A stretch of 64,000 bases of DNA from Flavonifractor sp. An112 (GTDB lineage: Bacteria > Bacillota > Clostridia > Oscillospirales > Oscillospiraceae): positions 62,001 to 126,000 of the forward strand of contig NZ_NFLU01000001.1 in assembly GCF_002161085.1 (NCBI RefSeq), given 5' to 3'. Under the pieces are notes generated by a model. That model had not been told where the DNA came from and searched no databases. It saw only the letters and a list, made by a program, of their open reading frames with translations. Positions 17,885 to 26,394 of this stretch are shown here, piece by piece. The translations under genes were made by a program, and so were the position numbers. Every line of letters starts with the position of its first letter. Position 1 is the first letter of the stretch.

Positions 17885-18041
17885 GTGAAATAGTTCAGGT
17901 TGTGAGAATTTTCCCGGATCGCTTTCTGTTCTATGTATGTCATTATCGATGTTACGAACAAATATGGCTGTTGTCACCAGCGTGATGGATGGGTGTTGTG
18001 CTATCACTCTGACCCTTTAATGGCCGGCCGCCAGACAGGCA

Positions 18042-18070
18042 TTGACAGGCAGCGGTACATGGTATAGTAT
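18042..18070 (+). promoter_or_regulatory. Promoter of the MATE-acetyltransferase operon
   Basis: A perfect TTGACA at 18042, a 17-bp spacer and TAGTAT at 18065-18070. Transcription would start near 18077, about 310 bp upstream of the exporter gene. Confidence 0.8.
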
Positions 18071-18076
18071 TTACAA

Positions 18077-18385
18077 TAGCAAAGTGAGGTGAGCACGATG
18101 TTGTTCGGAAAATTCTGTATTGATTTCGGCTCCGTACAAGTAGATACCACAAAACATTGTGCGGAGCCTTTTCGGACTGTCAATCTGTAAAACCGGGAGG
18201 CCAGGGCAGAAAATTGCTGCCTTAGGTTGTTGCACCTTTTTTGCAGACTGACAGGGCAAGATAAGTATATTTTGGGCCGCGGACGATGTTTTGTCCGCGG
18301 CCTTTTGTTGCCCATTTTAGGGGCGATGGAACAGAGGGCGCACAGCATTGTGCTGCCCTCTTTCGTTTTGAAAGGAAGATATTAC
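18077..18385 (+). promoter_or_regulatory. Attenuator leader with three successive terminator-like hairpins
   Basis: Three GC-rich hairpins, each followed by a T-run, lie between promoter and exporter: 18128-18172, 18275-18306 (10-bp perfect stem) and 18334-18368. The first overlaps a 30-codon leader ORF. A segment near 18175-18187 can also pair with 18243-18253, which would give an alternative fold. The layout matches translation-dependent attenuation of antibiotic-resistance genes. Confidence 0.6.
18098..18190 (+). CDS. 30-residue leader peptide
   Basis: The ORF starts MLFGKFCIDFGSVQ and ends 30 codons later at 18190. A GTGAGGTGAG ribosome site sits 5 bp upstream and it lies 20 bp after the predicted transcription start. 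Codons 11-24 form the first terminator hairpin, so a ribosome stalled early in the ORF would disrupt it. The peptide itself has no recognised function. Confidence 0.6.
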   Translation: MLFGKFCIDFGSVQVDTTKHCAEPFRTVNL

Positions 18386-19762
18386 ATGACACAAGAACAA
18401 GATTTATTGACCGGGAGCGTGCCGAAAAAACTGATCCGGTTTGCCTTTCCACTGTTTCTGGCCAACCTGCTGCAGGCCCTCTACAATGTGGTGGATATGC
18501 TGGTGGTGGGGAAAATTGTGGGCGAGATCGGCCTGGCCGCCATCAGCAACGCCTCCATGCTGTGCTTTATCATCAACTCCCTCTGTATCGGCCTGACCAT
18601 GGGCGGGAGCGTTCTGGTGGCCCAGTACAAGGGGGCGGGCGACCAAAAGGGACAGCGTGACACCATCGGAATGCTGTTTCTCCTATCATTGGCGGCCTCC
18701 GTTGTAGTTACCACGCTCGGTCTTGCCGTCTATGAGCCTCTGTTCTGGGCACTGGATGTTCCGGCGGAGGCCTATCCGGACGCCTGCGGCTATATGGAGA
18801 TCATCTGCTGGGGAACAGTATTCGTCTTTGGCTACAACACGGTCTGCTCCATTTTGAAAGGCCTGGGCGACTCCAAAACGCCGCTTTTTTTCGTGGGTGC
18901 CGCCACGATTCTCAACGTCTTGCTGGATGTACTGCTGGTAGGGCCGTGTTCTATGGGTACCGCCGGCGCGGCCTGGGCCACAATCACTGCTCAGGGCGTT
19001 TCCTTTGTGGGCTCGCTGGCCTATCTGCGGCGGCACCAGCGGAGTGTTTCCCTCAGAAAGATTGAGTTTCGCCGGGAAATCCTGCTGGCCATCTTGAAAA
19101 TAGGCCTGCCCACTGCCACCCAGATGGTGGTGGTGAACACGGCCTATCTGCTGGTGACAGGAATGCTCAACCCTTTCGGCACCGCGGTGGCCGCCGCCTC
19201 CGGCGTAGGACTGAAGATCAACACCTTTGCCGGGATGCACTGCTGGGCCATCGGGCAGGCAATTACCGCCATGGTGGGCCAGTGCATGGGAGCCGGCCAG
19301 ATCCGGCGGGCACGTAAGGTAGTGCGGTCCGGTTTGCTGCTGAACCTCGCCGTCACAGCGGTGGTAGTGGTGACGGTTCAGTTTCTGGCGGAACCGCTCA
19401 TCCGCTTGTTTGACAGCACCAGCCCGGAGGTGATCCGGGTTGGTGTGCTGTATCTGCGCCTGTGCTGCGGTGTCAACAGCCTGGTCTATGCCGCCATGTA
19501 CACGCTGGATTCTTTTACCATCGGTGTGGGTGCAGCCCATGTGGCCATGATCAATGCCCTTCTGGACGCGGTGGTGGTGCGTCTGCCGGTGGGGTGGCTG
19601 CTGGCCTTTTCCCTTTCCATGGGTTTTCCCGGAATCTATCTGGGCCAGGCCCTTTCGCCCATCCTGCCCACCCTGGTGGGGTTCATCTATTTCAAAAGCA
19701 GAGTCTGGGAAAGAAAAACGTTGGTGCGTGAGCCTTCGATAGAGGGTAGCCGAAACAAATAA
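18386..19762 (+). CDS. MATE-family multidrug exporter
   Basis: The 458-residue membrane protein has about 12 hydrophobic segments in two similar halves and the typical N-terminus LLTGSVPKKLIRFAFPL. MATE proteins export drugs or metabolites in exchange for Na+ or H+. The ATG at 18386 follows AAAGGAAG by 7 bp; a longer in-frame opening runs through the leader hairpins and is rejected. An acetyltransferase of the Vat/CatB type starts 15 bp downstream, giving an export-plus-inactivation pair behind an attenuator. The drug or ligand cannot be read from sequence. Confidence 0.92.
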   Translation: MTQEQDLLTGSVPKKLIRFAFPLFLANLLQALYNVVDMLVVGKIVGEIGLAAISNASMLCFIINSLCIGLTMGGSVLVAQYKGAGDQKGQRDTIGMLFLLSLAASVVVTTLGLAVYEPLFWALDVPAEAYPDACGYMEIICWGTVFVFGYNTVCSILKGLGDSKTPLFFVGAATILNVLLDVLLVGPCSMGTAGAAWATITAQGVSFVGSLAYLRRHQRSVSLRKIEFRREILLAILKIGLPTATQMVVVNTAYLLVTGMLNPFGTAVAAASGVGLKINTFAGMHCWAIGQAITAMVGQCMGAGQIRRARKVVRSGLLLNLAVTAVVVVTVQFLAEPLIRLFDSTSPEVIRVGVLYLRLCCGVNSLVYAAMYTLDSFTIGVGAAHVAMINALLDAVVVRLPVGWLLAFSLSMGFPGIYLGQALSPILPTLVGFIYFKSRVWERKTLVREPSIEGSRNK

Positions 19763-19777
19763 GAGGAGGAAAAGAAT

Positions 19778-20401
19778 ATGAATCCATCCAGCATCTATCC
19801 CCGAACAGGAGATACGCAGACCGTCTATCTCAACCAAGTCGTGACGGATCCCAGCATCCTTGCGGGGGACTACACCATGTATAACGACTTTGTCCATGAC
19901 CCCGTTGACTTTGAGAAGAACAATGTGCTGTATCACTATCCCGTCAACCACGACCGTCTGGTGATCGGCAAGTTCTGCTCCATCGCCTGCGGCGCAAAGT
20001 TCCTCTTCAACAGCGCCAACCACAGCCTGCAATCCCTCTCTACCTATCCCTTTCCCATCTTCTTTGAGGAGTGGGGACTGGATCGGAGTCAGGTGGCCAG
20101 AGCCTGGGACAACAAGGGTGATATTGTCATCGGAAACGATGTGTGGATTGGCTACGAGGCGATCATCTTAGCGGGGGTGACTGTTGGTGACGGAGCCATC
20201 ATCGGTGCCCGGGCAGTTGTGACGAAGGATGTCCCGCCCTATACCATTGTGGGCGGTATCCCGGCTAAGCCGATCCGAAATCGGTTTTCCGAGGACACAA
20301 TTGCCGCGCTGTTGGAACTGCGGTGGTGGGACTGGCCGGAGAAACGGATCCAGGCCAATTTGGATGCCATTCAATCAGGACAACTGGATCAAATCAGATG
20401 A
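19778..20401 (+). CDS. Vat/CatB-type xenobiotic O-acetyltransferase
   Basis: The 207-residue protein is a left-handed beta-helix (hexapeptide) acetyltransferase. It shows [15 protein letters not shown], the catalytic His in [50 protein letters not shown] and a Trp-rich C-terminus (WWDWPEKRI). Vat enzymes acetylate streptogramin A and CatB enzymes chloramphenicol; many gut homologues are untested. It is transcribed with the MATE exporter, which supports a resistance role. GAGGAGG lies just before the ATG. Confidence 0.85.
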   Translation: MNPSSIYPRTGDTQTVYLNQVVTDPSILAGDYTMYNDFVHDPVDFEKNNVLYHYPVNHDRLVIGKFCSIACGAKFLFNSANHSLQSLSTYPFPIFFEEWGLDRSQVARAWDNKGDIVIGNDVWIGYEAIILAGVTVGDGAIIGARAVVTKDVPPYTIVGGIPAKPIRNRFSEDTIAALLELRWWDWPEKRIQANLDAIQSGQLDQIR

Positions 20402-20452
20402 CCTGTTTTGTCGTAAAGTTCGGGCTGTCCCTATCCGAATGACACAATAAAA

Positions 20453-20494
20453 AATACATCCCTCTGGAAACCACAGATTCCAGAGGGATGTATT
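20453..20494. terminator. Bidirectional terminator
   Basis: A 17-bp perfect stem (AATACATCCCTCTGGAA and complement) with an 8-nt loop separates the convergent acetyltransferase and XRE genes. Confidence 0.85.
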
Positions 20495-20943
20495 CATGTC
20501 TCGGGCTGTTTCCAGTGGTTCAGCTTTGGCAGCTGAGCTTCAAAGTAGGCTCTGACCTGCTCCGGGGGCCAGGCTTCATTGGACATATGACTTTCCAGAA
20601 AATTCAGCAGTTTCTCAAGGCTTGTGTAGACGAATTTCCCGTCAGTATAGCACCACTTGCAATATTCCTCGTTGAAGGTGCCGTCCGGCTCCCGGCTGAT
20701 ATTAGCATCCTCCAGAGGCATACCACAGCACTGGCAGATCAGCTGCCTTGGGGAACCCAGCAGGGTATTGATGGAGACATCAAACAGCCTGGAGAGCAGT
20801 TTCAAGGTTTCTGTGTTGGGCACTGTTTCGCCGGTCTCCCAGCGGGAAACCGCCTGCCGGGTCACATGCACTTGTTCCGCCAGCTGCTCCTGGGAGAGTC
20901 CCCGCTTGGTGCGCAGTTCCAGAAGGATTTCTTTGGTATCCAT
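20494..20943 (-). CDS. XRE-family regulator with zinc-ribbon domain
   Basis: The 149-residue protein has an N-terminal XRE helix-turn-helix (residues 1-60, LSQEQLAEQVHVTRQAVSRW) followed by a putative zinc ribbon (CQCCGMPL with EEYCKWCYTDG, PF12674-like) and a helical tail. Such fusions are common small clostridial regulators of unknown ligand. The ATG at 20943 follows AAGGTGGTG; an upstream in-frame extension has no ribosome site. Confidence 0.85.
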   Translation of the reverse strand: MDTKEILLELRTKRGLSQEQLAEQVHVTRQAVSRWETGETVPNTETLKLLSRLFDVSINTLLGSPRQLICQCCGMPLEDANISREPDGTFNEEYCKWCYTDGKFVYTSLEKLLNFLESHMSNEAWPPEQVRAYFEAQLPKLNHWKQPET

Positions 20944-21125
20944 GTTGATCACCACCTTGCCCGGATTGTACCACAGCGGGAGCAAAAAGCAAAGCAACTG
21001 GCTGTTGCCCCAATTCTGCTTTGCTCTCGCATTAGGCGTATCAGTATTTAACAAGCTATAATCAAAGAATACCGCCAGCTGAACATCCACGGATTTCAGG
21101 GGGTGGTATGCTGCTCTGAATATTA

Positions 21126-21698
21126 TCAATCGGACTGCTTTAGGTCCCACTCTTTTTTCAGGATGGCATACTGCACGGTGTTTTCATACCGGGGCGTACC
21201 GTCGGGATTATTCACGAAGGAGATGAATTCCAGGAACATTCCCTCCCGGCGCATACCCAGCTTCTCGCACAGGTGCTGGCTGGAAAGATTATAGTCTTCG
21301 GTGTAGGCGTAAATTCGCCTTGCGCCCTTTTGGGAGAAGAGATAGTCGAAGAAGGCCCGGGCCGCCTCGAAGGCGTACCCCTTGCCCTGGTAAGCCTCGT
21401 TCAGCATCCAGCAGGGGCTGAAGGTATCCCGCACGGCATTTTCGTCCCCGTGGGGCTCGCCCGCCTCCGGGTAGGCATCAATCTCTCCGATCACCTTGCC
21501 GCTATCCTTCAGAGTGATGGAGAAATAGTACTCCGTCTCGCCGAGACGCTTTTTCATCTCTTCTCTGGCCTCATCCAGAGAGTGCAGTTTCATGCCGGCA
21601 AAGCAGTTGACCGCAGGCTCTTTCAGATATTCGTAAACATCCGCCGCATCCGTCTCCAGAAAGGGGCGCAGGATCAGCCGTTTTGTCTCGATCACCAT
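21126..21698 (-). CDS. GNAT acetyltransferase (RimJ/RimL type)
   Basis: The 190-residue protein has the GNAT fold typical of RimJ/RimL-like N-acetyltransferases: ETKRLILRPF at the start, an acyl-CoA-binding segment NEAYQGKGYAFEAA and ARRIYAYTEDYNLSSQHLCEKLGM near the C-terminus. The acceptor may be a protein N-terminus or an antibiotic. The ATG at 21698 follows AGGTG. Confidence 0.9.
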   Translation of the reverse strand: MVIETKRLILRPFLETDAADVYEYLKEPAVNCFAGMKLHSLDEAREEMKKRLGETEYYFSITLKDSGKVIGEIDAYPEAGEPHGDENAVRDTFSPCWMLNEAYQGKGYAFEAARAFFDYLFSQKGARRIYAYTEDYNLSSQHLCEKLGMRREGMFLEFISFVNNPDGTPRYENTVQYAILKKEWDLKQSD

Positions 21699-21770
21699 AT
21701 TTCGGCACCTCAAGAAAAGTAAAAATGGATAGTGAAATCTAATAGAATAGTTTTGTTGTAAAAGTTAAGA

Positions 21771-21806
21771 AAAATCCGTCAAAATCACAAGATTTTGACG
21801 GATTTT
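21771..21806 (-). terminator. Terminator of tRNA-Pro
   Basis: A 16-bp perfect stem with a 4-nt loop abuts the CCA end of the tRNA and is followed by a T-rich run on the minus strand. Confidence 0.85.
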
Positions 21807-21881
21807 GGTCCGAGTGGGGAGACTCGAACTCCCGGCATCTTGCTCCCAAAGCAAGCGCGCTACCAACTGCGCTACACCCGG
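21806..21881 (-). tRNA. tRNA-Pro (anticodon TGG)
   Basis: A 76-nt cloverleaf with a 7-bp acceptor stem (one G-U), an intact D arm, a TTTGGGA anticodon loop on a CTTGC/GCAAG stem, a GTTCGAG T loop and an encoded CCA. Confidence 0.95.
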
Positions 21882-21971
21882 TTATGAAATTTTCCAATTG
21901 TGGTCAACGCCGTTTTTTGACCAGTTACCGGCGAGGGGGAAAGTACCGTCAGCCCAACTGTCCCAAGGCTT

Positions 21972-22052
21972 TCCGGGGTTTCCAATGGCTACGGCCCGAA
22001 CCTGGGCCTCACGCTCCCAAATCAAGCGCGATACCACCTTCGCTACACCCGG
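21972..22052 (-). pseudogene. Degenerate tRNA-Pro copy
   Basis: The 5' half repeats the neighbouring tRNA-Pro (CCGGGTGTAGCG, TTTGGGAGCG), but the anticodon stem has two mismatches and the T arm and acceptor 3' strand are altered. It looks like a decayed tandem duplicate lying 90 bp upstream of the intact gene in transcription order. The rest of 21882-22083 has no gene. Confidence 0.6.
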
Positions 22053-22060
22053 ATATGTGG

Positions 22061-22089
22061 TTTACCTGCACAACAGGTATCATTATAAT
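22061..22089 (+). promoter_or_regulatory. Promoter of trmB
   Basis: TTTACC (22061), a 17-bp spacer and a perfect TATAAT (22084-22089) lie 70 bp before the trmB start. Confidence 0.65.
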
Positions 22090-22158
22090 ATATGCCGCCA
22101 AGGATTGCAAGTATCCAATCAAATATGTTATGATGCTCTTTGTGAGGTGAATAAATCG

Positions 22159-22827
22159 ATGCGAATGAGAAAAAAGCCCAACCTGGCCCCCCGGATGGAG
22201 CGGTGTGCCCGTGTTCTGATCTCTGATCCTGCCGCCCTGCGGGGCCGTTGGATGAGCCTGATGCCCCAGGCAAGCGTTCTTTATCTGGAACTGGGCTGCG
22301 GTAAGGGCCGTTTTACTGCAGAGACCGCCGCACAAAATCCTCAGGCCCTCTACATTGCGGTGGAACGGGTGCCTGACGCTATGGTCATCGCCATGGAGCG
22401 GGTATGCGCCATGGATCTGCACAATGTCTTCTTTATCGACGGCGATGCCGCCGACCTAACTGAACTCTTTGCCCCCAGCGAGGTGGATCGCATCTACATC
22501 AATTTCTGTGATCCCTGGCCCGGCAACCGGCACGCCAAGCGCCGCCTGACTCACCCTGATTTTCTGCTGCGCTACCGTCAAATTCTTTCCCGGAAGGGTG
22601 AGATCCACTTTAAGACAGATAACCACGATCTGTTTGAGTGGTCTCTGTTCCAGTTCCCCAAGGCCGGGTTCCAACTCTCTCAGGTCACCCGCGATCTCCA
22701 TGCCAATGGTATCTGCGGCGTTATGACCGACTATGAGGAAAAATTCCACAACCTGGGCACCCCCATCAATCGGTGCGTAGGTTCCATCGCTCCCCTGCCT
22801 GTCTCCCACAAAAATGCAGAGTCATAA
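22159..22827 (+). CDS. trmB: tRNA (guanine-N7)-methyltransferase
   Basis: This 222-residue enzyme makes m7G46 in tRNA variable loops using S-adenosylmethionine. Visible are the SAM-binding LELGCGKGRF (about residue 42), the acidic IDGDAADL motif and the signature NFCDPWPGNRHAKRRLTHP of TrmB. The ATG at 22159 follows GAGGTGA; upstream sequence in the same frame crosses the tRNA genes and is rejected. A strong terminator follows immediately. Confidence 0.95.
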   Translation: MRMRKKPNLAPRMERCARVLISDPAALRGRWMSLMPQASVLYLELGCGKGRFTAETAAQNPQALYIAVERVPDAMVIAMERVCAMDLHNVFFIDGDAADLTELFAPSEVDRIYINFCDPWPGNRHAKRRLTHPDFLLRYRQILSRKGEIHFKTDNHDLFEWSLFQFPKAGFQLSQVTRDLHANGICGVMTDYEEKFHNLGTPINRCVGSIAPLPVSHKNAES

Positions 22828-22831
22828 CCAT

Positions 22832-22862
22832 CAGGGCCTGCCGCTTGTTGCGGCAGGCCCTG
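22832..22862. terminator. Convergent terminator after trmB
   Basis: A 13-bp GC-rich stem (CAGGGCCTGCCGC) with a short loop lies between trmB and the convergent 5'-nucleotidase gene. Confidence 0.85.
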
Positions 22863-22868
22863 ATTCCT

Positions 22869-24806
22869 TTATCCACGATAGCGGTGGTAACCACGTCCCT
22901 TTTGTCCTCCATAACGGCGGCGGCGTCCTCTGGTGGCAATCCGGTAGACAATAAATACGATCAGAGCCAGCACTACAAGGCAGACTACAAGAGCGATCCA
23001 GCCTACCAGGTTCAGCCCTTTCAGCAGGCTCACCGGATTCAGGGACGCCTCCTCCACCTTCCGTCCCTCTGGTGCGGCATAACGCTGGTCCACCGTACCC
23101 ATGGACTGGAGGTAAGTGGCCAGCGCATACCACTCCTTCAATTCCGAGCCATTTGGGGTATAAATGATCTGGTCCTCAAAATTGGTCACCGGGTTACCTT
23201 GGGCATCCTTGGGCGTTATGGTCAGAATACCAAAGGACTGGTCATTGACGGTACCCAGCATCTGTCCGGTATACAATCCGGTCACCACTCGGTAGAGCTT
23301 GTCATCCTCCAGCGGCACGGTAGTACTGTCAGGCAGCACCTGAGCATAGTCATTTACCCGATTGAGGATGATCCGATAGGGGTTCCAGGTCCAGGTCATT
23401 CCCGAACCATAGATCTGGGCGGCGGGCATCAAGCCAGTCACAGAAGCGTCCACCTCAAAGGCATCCCGCAGTTCCCGGCCGGTGATCCAAACCGAAATCA
23501 GCGGATAGCCTGGGGTTCCGTCGGCACCGGAACCCAGAGAGGAAACGTTAAACACATCCGATGTGGTGATCTCTCCCGCAGAGAAGGACTCCCGGATCAC
23601 GCCCGCTGCCACCACAGCAAAATCCACCGGCACATAGTCCTCCCCCTCCGCCTGCTGCACGGCATAGATGTAGGAGTCGGCAATGAGATTGCCCAAAGTA
23701 TCCTCCTTATGCTCCTTGCCAAACTGGGAGATTGGGGTGAAGTCAAACTCCGACCGGGCCAGCACCTGATCGAAGGTCAGTCCGAACTGGGAGAGGTACT
23801 CCTCCTCGATGATGGGCTGGAAGGACTGGGCCAACCGCTCCATCTCAGTATTAGCTGTTACTGTCTCGTCCACCGGCACCAGCCGGTAATCATAGTCCGT
23901 GACAGTACCGGCATCGTCCAGCTCCAGAGCCAGCACACCCAGATTGGTGGTATACTCTCCGCAGGAAACAATCAGGGTATCATTGACCTGAATCGGCTCA
24001 TCCAAGGTAGAGTGGGTGTGGCCGGAGATAATCACGTCGATGCCGTCCACCGCCTTAGCCAACTCATAGTCCTCCCCTTTTCCACCATCGGTGCCGGTGT
24101 GGGAGAGACACACAATCACAGAGGGACCTTCCAGCTGGGCCAGTTCCTCCTCCAGGGCCGCCACCTCTCGCCGGGCAGCATCGGCCACAGGCTCAAATTC
24201 CATACCAGACATGGGAGCGCAGGCATCCGCATCCTCCCCCATCAGGCCAAAAATACCGTAGTTAATCCCGCCTCGGGTAAGGATTATATGATCCTGTACA
24301 CCGTAGTCCTCCATGGCCTGGATCAGTTCCTGGCTCCCCTCCCCATCCAGCACCGTGCCGTTGGACTGCACAATGGCGGGCACCCGGCTGCCGCTGGCGG
24401 CTGCCGTCTCCAGCATCTGGGCCAGGCCCGAGGCCCGGTAGTCAAACTCATGGTTGCCCAAAGTGGTAACATCATACCCCATAGCCCCCAGTGCCTTCAG
24501 CTCCGGCGCCTGGGTGGCATAGATGGTCTGAAACAGCGTTCCCATGGAGAAGTCGCCGCCATCCACCGTGATGGCATCGGGATACTTCACCCGTTCCAGC
24601 GCAAGAAGGGTCGCCAGGCGGGTATAGCCACCATATTCCCCGCCATCTTCCGAGGGCGCAGGATAAAAATGATCATGGGTATCGTGGGTGAACAGAATCA
24701 CGGCGTCGTGGCTGTTCTCCGCCGCTCCCCAGGCCGGGCAGATGAAGATCAACAAAATAAGGGTTAGAACTGTCAAAAAAAGCCGTTTCAGGCCATGATG
24801 CACCAT
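22869..24806 (-). CDS. Secreted bifunctional 5'-nucleotidase/2',3'-cyclic phosphodiesterase
   Basis: The 645-residue exported protein starts with a signal peptide (about residues 1-27). A calcineurin-like metallophosphatase domain follows with all metal-site blocks (HDTHDHF, VDGGDFSMG, TLGNHEFD, CLSHTGTDGG, ISGHTHS). The C-terminal 5'-nucleotidase substrate domain comes next, then a membrane helix (about 605-630) and a basic tail that keep it on the cell surface. These enzymes release phosphate and nucleosides from extracellular nucleotides. The ATG at 24806 follows AAGGAGGGAG; a longer frame upstream overlaps the infC promoter and is rejected. Confidence 0.93.
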   Translation of the reverse strand: MVHHGLKRLFLTVLTLILLIFICPAWGAAENSHDAVILFTHDTHDHFYPAPSEDGGEYGGYTRLATLLALERVKYPDAITVDGGDFSMGTLFQTIYATQAPELKALGAMGYDVTTLGNHEFDYRASGLAQMLETAAASGSRVPAIVQSNGTVLDGEGSQELIQAMEDYGVQDHIILTRGGINYGIFGLMGEDADACAPMSGMEFEPVADAARREVAALEEELAQLEGPSVIVCLSHTGTDGGKGEDYELAKAVDGIDVIISGHTHSTLDEPIQVNDTLIVSCGEYTTNLGVLALELDDAGTVTDYDYRLVPVDETVTANTEMERLAQSFQPIIEEEYLSQFGLTFDQVLARSEFDFTPISQFGKEHKEDTLGNLIADSYIYAVQQAEGEDYVPVDFAVVAAGVIRESFSAGEITTSDVFNVSSLGSGADGTPGYPLISVWITGRELRDAFEVDASVTGLMPAAQIYGSGMTWTWNPYRIILNRVNDYAQVLPDSTTVPLEDDKLYRVVTGLYTGQMLGTVNDQSFGILTITPKDAQGNPVTNFEDQIIYTPNGSELKEWYALATYLQSMGTVDQRYAAPEGRKVEEASLNPVSLLKGLNLVGWIALVVCLVVLALIVFIVYRIATRGRRRRYGGQKGRGYHRYRG

Positions 24807-24892
24807 AATACTCCCTCCTTGTCCCCATTCTGCCATAATTCCAATGAAAAGGAAAGCAAAAAATAGCCTGGATTTTTTCTTCTGTTTTCTAC

Positions 24893-24921
24893 TTGACATT
24901 GTGCTATTCCTTTGATATACT
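24893..24921 (+). promoter_or_regulatory. Promoter of infC-rpmI-rplT
   Basis: A perfect TTGACA (24893), a 17-bp spacer and TATACT (24916-24921). Confidence 0.85.
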
Positions 24922-24927
24922 GTTTGA

Positions 24928-25095
24928 GCACAATAAAGCAGGAAGGTACCTCCGTCCTCACCTCCAGCATCAGCAAAGAGGTCAACATGGTCAGCGGCGC
25001 GCCATATATTCGGCGTGGCTGTTCTGTTGTGGCGCGGGTACCGGAATGCGGTAACCGCGTTTTTGTATGCAGCAAAGAATTGGAGGTGCTTTCGT
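24928..25095 (+). promoter_or_regulatory. Leader RNA of the infC operon (L20-leader-like)
   Basis: About 165 nt of untranslated RNA precede infC and include a terminator at 25033-25064 (11-bp stem with one mismatch, then TTTTT). In Bacillus this operon is controlled by L20 binding to a leader that forms such a terminator; the same logic is inferred here. The conserved L20-binding fold was not verified. Confidence 0.65.
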
Positions 25096-25629
25096 ATCAG
25101 CAAACAGGGTCATCAGATCAACGAAGAGATCCGCGACAAAGAAGTCCGGCTCGTTTCCGACAGCGGCGAGCAGCTGGGTATCATGTCCGCCCGTGAGGCG
25201 CTGGAGCGCGCCATCGAGCAGAACCTGGACCTGGTGAAGATCTCTCCCAACGCCGTGCCCCCCGTGTGCAAGCTCATGGACTATGGCAAGTACAAGTTCG
25301 AGCAGACCAAGCGGGAAAAAGAGGCCCGGAAAAATCAGCACGTCGTGGAGATCAAGGAAGTCCGTATGTCGCCGGGCATTGACGTGAACGATTTTAACGT
25401 CAAGCTCCGTAACGCCCAGAAGTTCCTGAGCCAGGGCAATCGGGTGAAGGTCACCGTCCGCTTCCGCGGCCGCGAAATGGCCCACACCGATATCGGCAAG
25501 GGCCTGCTGCTCAAGTTTGCGGAACAGTGCAGCGAGGTGGCCGCGTTGGATAAGGACCCCAAGCTGGACGGACGGCATATGTCCATGTTCCTCTCTCCCA
25601 AGGTTGCCAAGGACGGCAAGAAATCCTGA
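25096..25629 (+). CDS. infC: Translation initiation factor IF-3
   Basis: The 177-residue IF-3 has both domains joined by a basic linker: the N-terminal INEEIRDKEVRLVS segment, then the C-terminal VKVTVRFRGREMAH fold. IF-3 prevents subunit joining and checks start codons. No ATG or GTG is available at the right place. The ATC at 25096 lies 7 nt after GGAGGTG and fits the usual N-terminus (SKQGHQINEEI). Rare start codons are a known autoregulatory feature of infC. Confidence 0.95.
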   Translation: MSKQGHQINEEIRDKEVRLVSDSGEQLGIMSAREALERAIEQNLDLVKISPNAVPPVCKLMDYGKYKFEQTKREKEARKNQHVVEIKEVRMSPGIDVNDFNVKLRNAQKFLSQGNRVKVTVRFRGREMAHTDIGKGLLLKFAEQCSEVAALDKDPKLDGRHMSMFLSPKVAKDGKKS

Positions 25630-25668
25630 GCAATCCCCTGAAATCCAAAGACAAAGGAGTTAACCACC

Positions 25669-25872
25669 ATGCCTAAACTGAAAACTCACTCCGGTGCGAA
25701 GAAGAGATTCAGCCTGACCAAGTCCGGCAAGGTCAAGCGCGCCCATGCGTTCAAGTCCCACCTGCTCAACGGCCACGGCAAGGACACCAAGCGTAAGAGA
25801 GGCCTCCGCGCCGGCGCTTATGCGGACAAGACCAACGAGCCCGCCATCAAGCGCATGATCCCCTACAAATAA
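25669..25872 (+). CDS. rpmI: Ribosomal protein L35
   Basis: A 67-residue, very basic protein with the full L35 pattern (MPKLKTHSGAKKRF, RAHAFKSHLLNGH, IKRMIPYK). It is the second gene of the infC operon with an AAAGGAG site. Confidence 0.97.
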   Translation: MPKLKTHSGAKKRFSLTKSGKVKRAHAFKSHLLNGHGKDTKRKRGLRAGAYADKTNEPAIKRMIPYK

Positions 25873-25912
25873 GATAATTCCGATTTTACCTTAACATAGG
25901 AGGCTTTTTACA

Positions 25913-26269
25913 ATGGCTAGAGTTAAAGGCGCGATGATGACGCGCAAGAGAAGAAATAAGATCCTCAAGCTGGCCAAGGGCTACTGGGGCGCCAAGAGCA
26001 AGCACTTCAAGATGGCCAACGAGCAGGTCATGAAGTCCCTGACCTACGCCTACACCGGCCGTCGGCTGAAGAAGCGTGACTTCCGCTCTCTGTGGATCAC
26101 CCGTATCTCCGCCGCCTGCAAGATGAACGGCATGAACTACTCCACCTTTATGAACGGCCTGAAGAAGGCTGGCGTGGAGATCAACCGCAAGATGCTGGCC
26201 GAGCTGGCTGTCAACGACAAGGCCGCTTTCACCGCTCTGACCGAGATGGCGAAGGCTCAGCTGGCCTGA
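25913..26269 (+). CDS. rplT: Ribosomal protein L20
   Basis: A 118-residue L20 with the basic N-terminal extension ([19 protein letters not shown]) and a globular C-terminus ([15 protein letters not shown]). It assembles early on 23S rRNA and, in Firmicutes, represses its own operon through the leader. AGGAGG lies upstream and a terminator 12 bp downstream. Confidence 0.97.
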   Translation: MARVKGAMMTRKRRNKILKLAKGYWGAKSKHFKMANEQVMKSLTYAYTGRRLKKRDFRSLWITRISAACKMNGMNYSTFMNGLKKAGVEINRKMLAELAVNDKAAFTALTEMAKAQLA

Positions 26270-26280
26270 GTTTGAATCCA

Positions 26281-26320
26281 AAATTCCTGTGTTCCTCTTC
26301 GGAACACAGGAATTTTTTTA
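26281..26320 (+). terminator. Terminator of infC-rpmI-rplT
   Basis: A 15-bp stem (AAATTCCTGTGTTCC) with a TCTTC loop, ending in a run of T. Confidence 0.92.
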
Positions 26321-26325
26321 TGTCC

Positions 26326-26381
26326 TTGACAAAGCCTGTCTAATAAGATAGACTACAAGCAAGAAGTCTATCCCATTAGAC
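26326..26381 (+). promoter_or_regulatory. Promoter and twin operators of the blaI-like gene
   Basis: TTGACA (26326) and TAGACT (26349-26354), 17 bp apart, form the promoter. Two copies of GTCTA-N6-TAGAC lie at 26338-26353, covering the -10 box, and 26366-26381, with centres 28 bp apart. They are the likely sites for the BlaI-type repressor encoded just downstream. Confidence 0.8.
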
Positions 26382-26394
26382 AAAGGAGGTTCCT

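Noticed and set aside
22773-24767. 664-codon open frame on the plus strand
   Set aside because: It is antisense to the 5'-nucleotidase and begins inside trmB.
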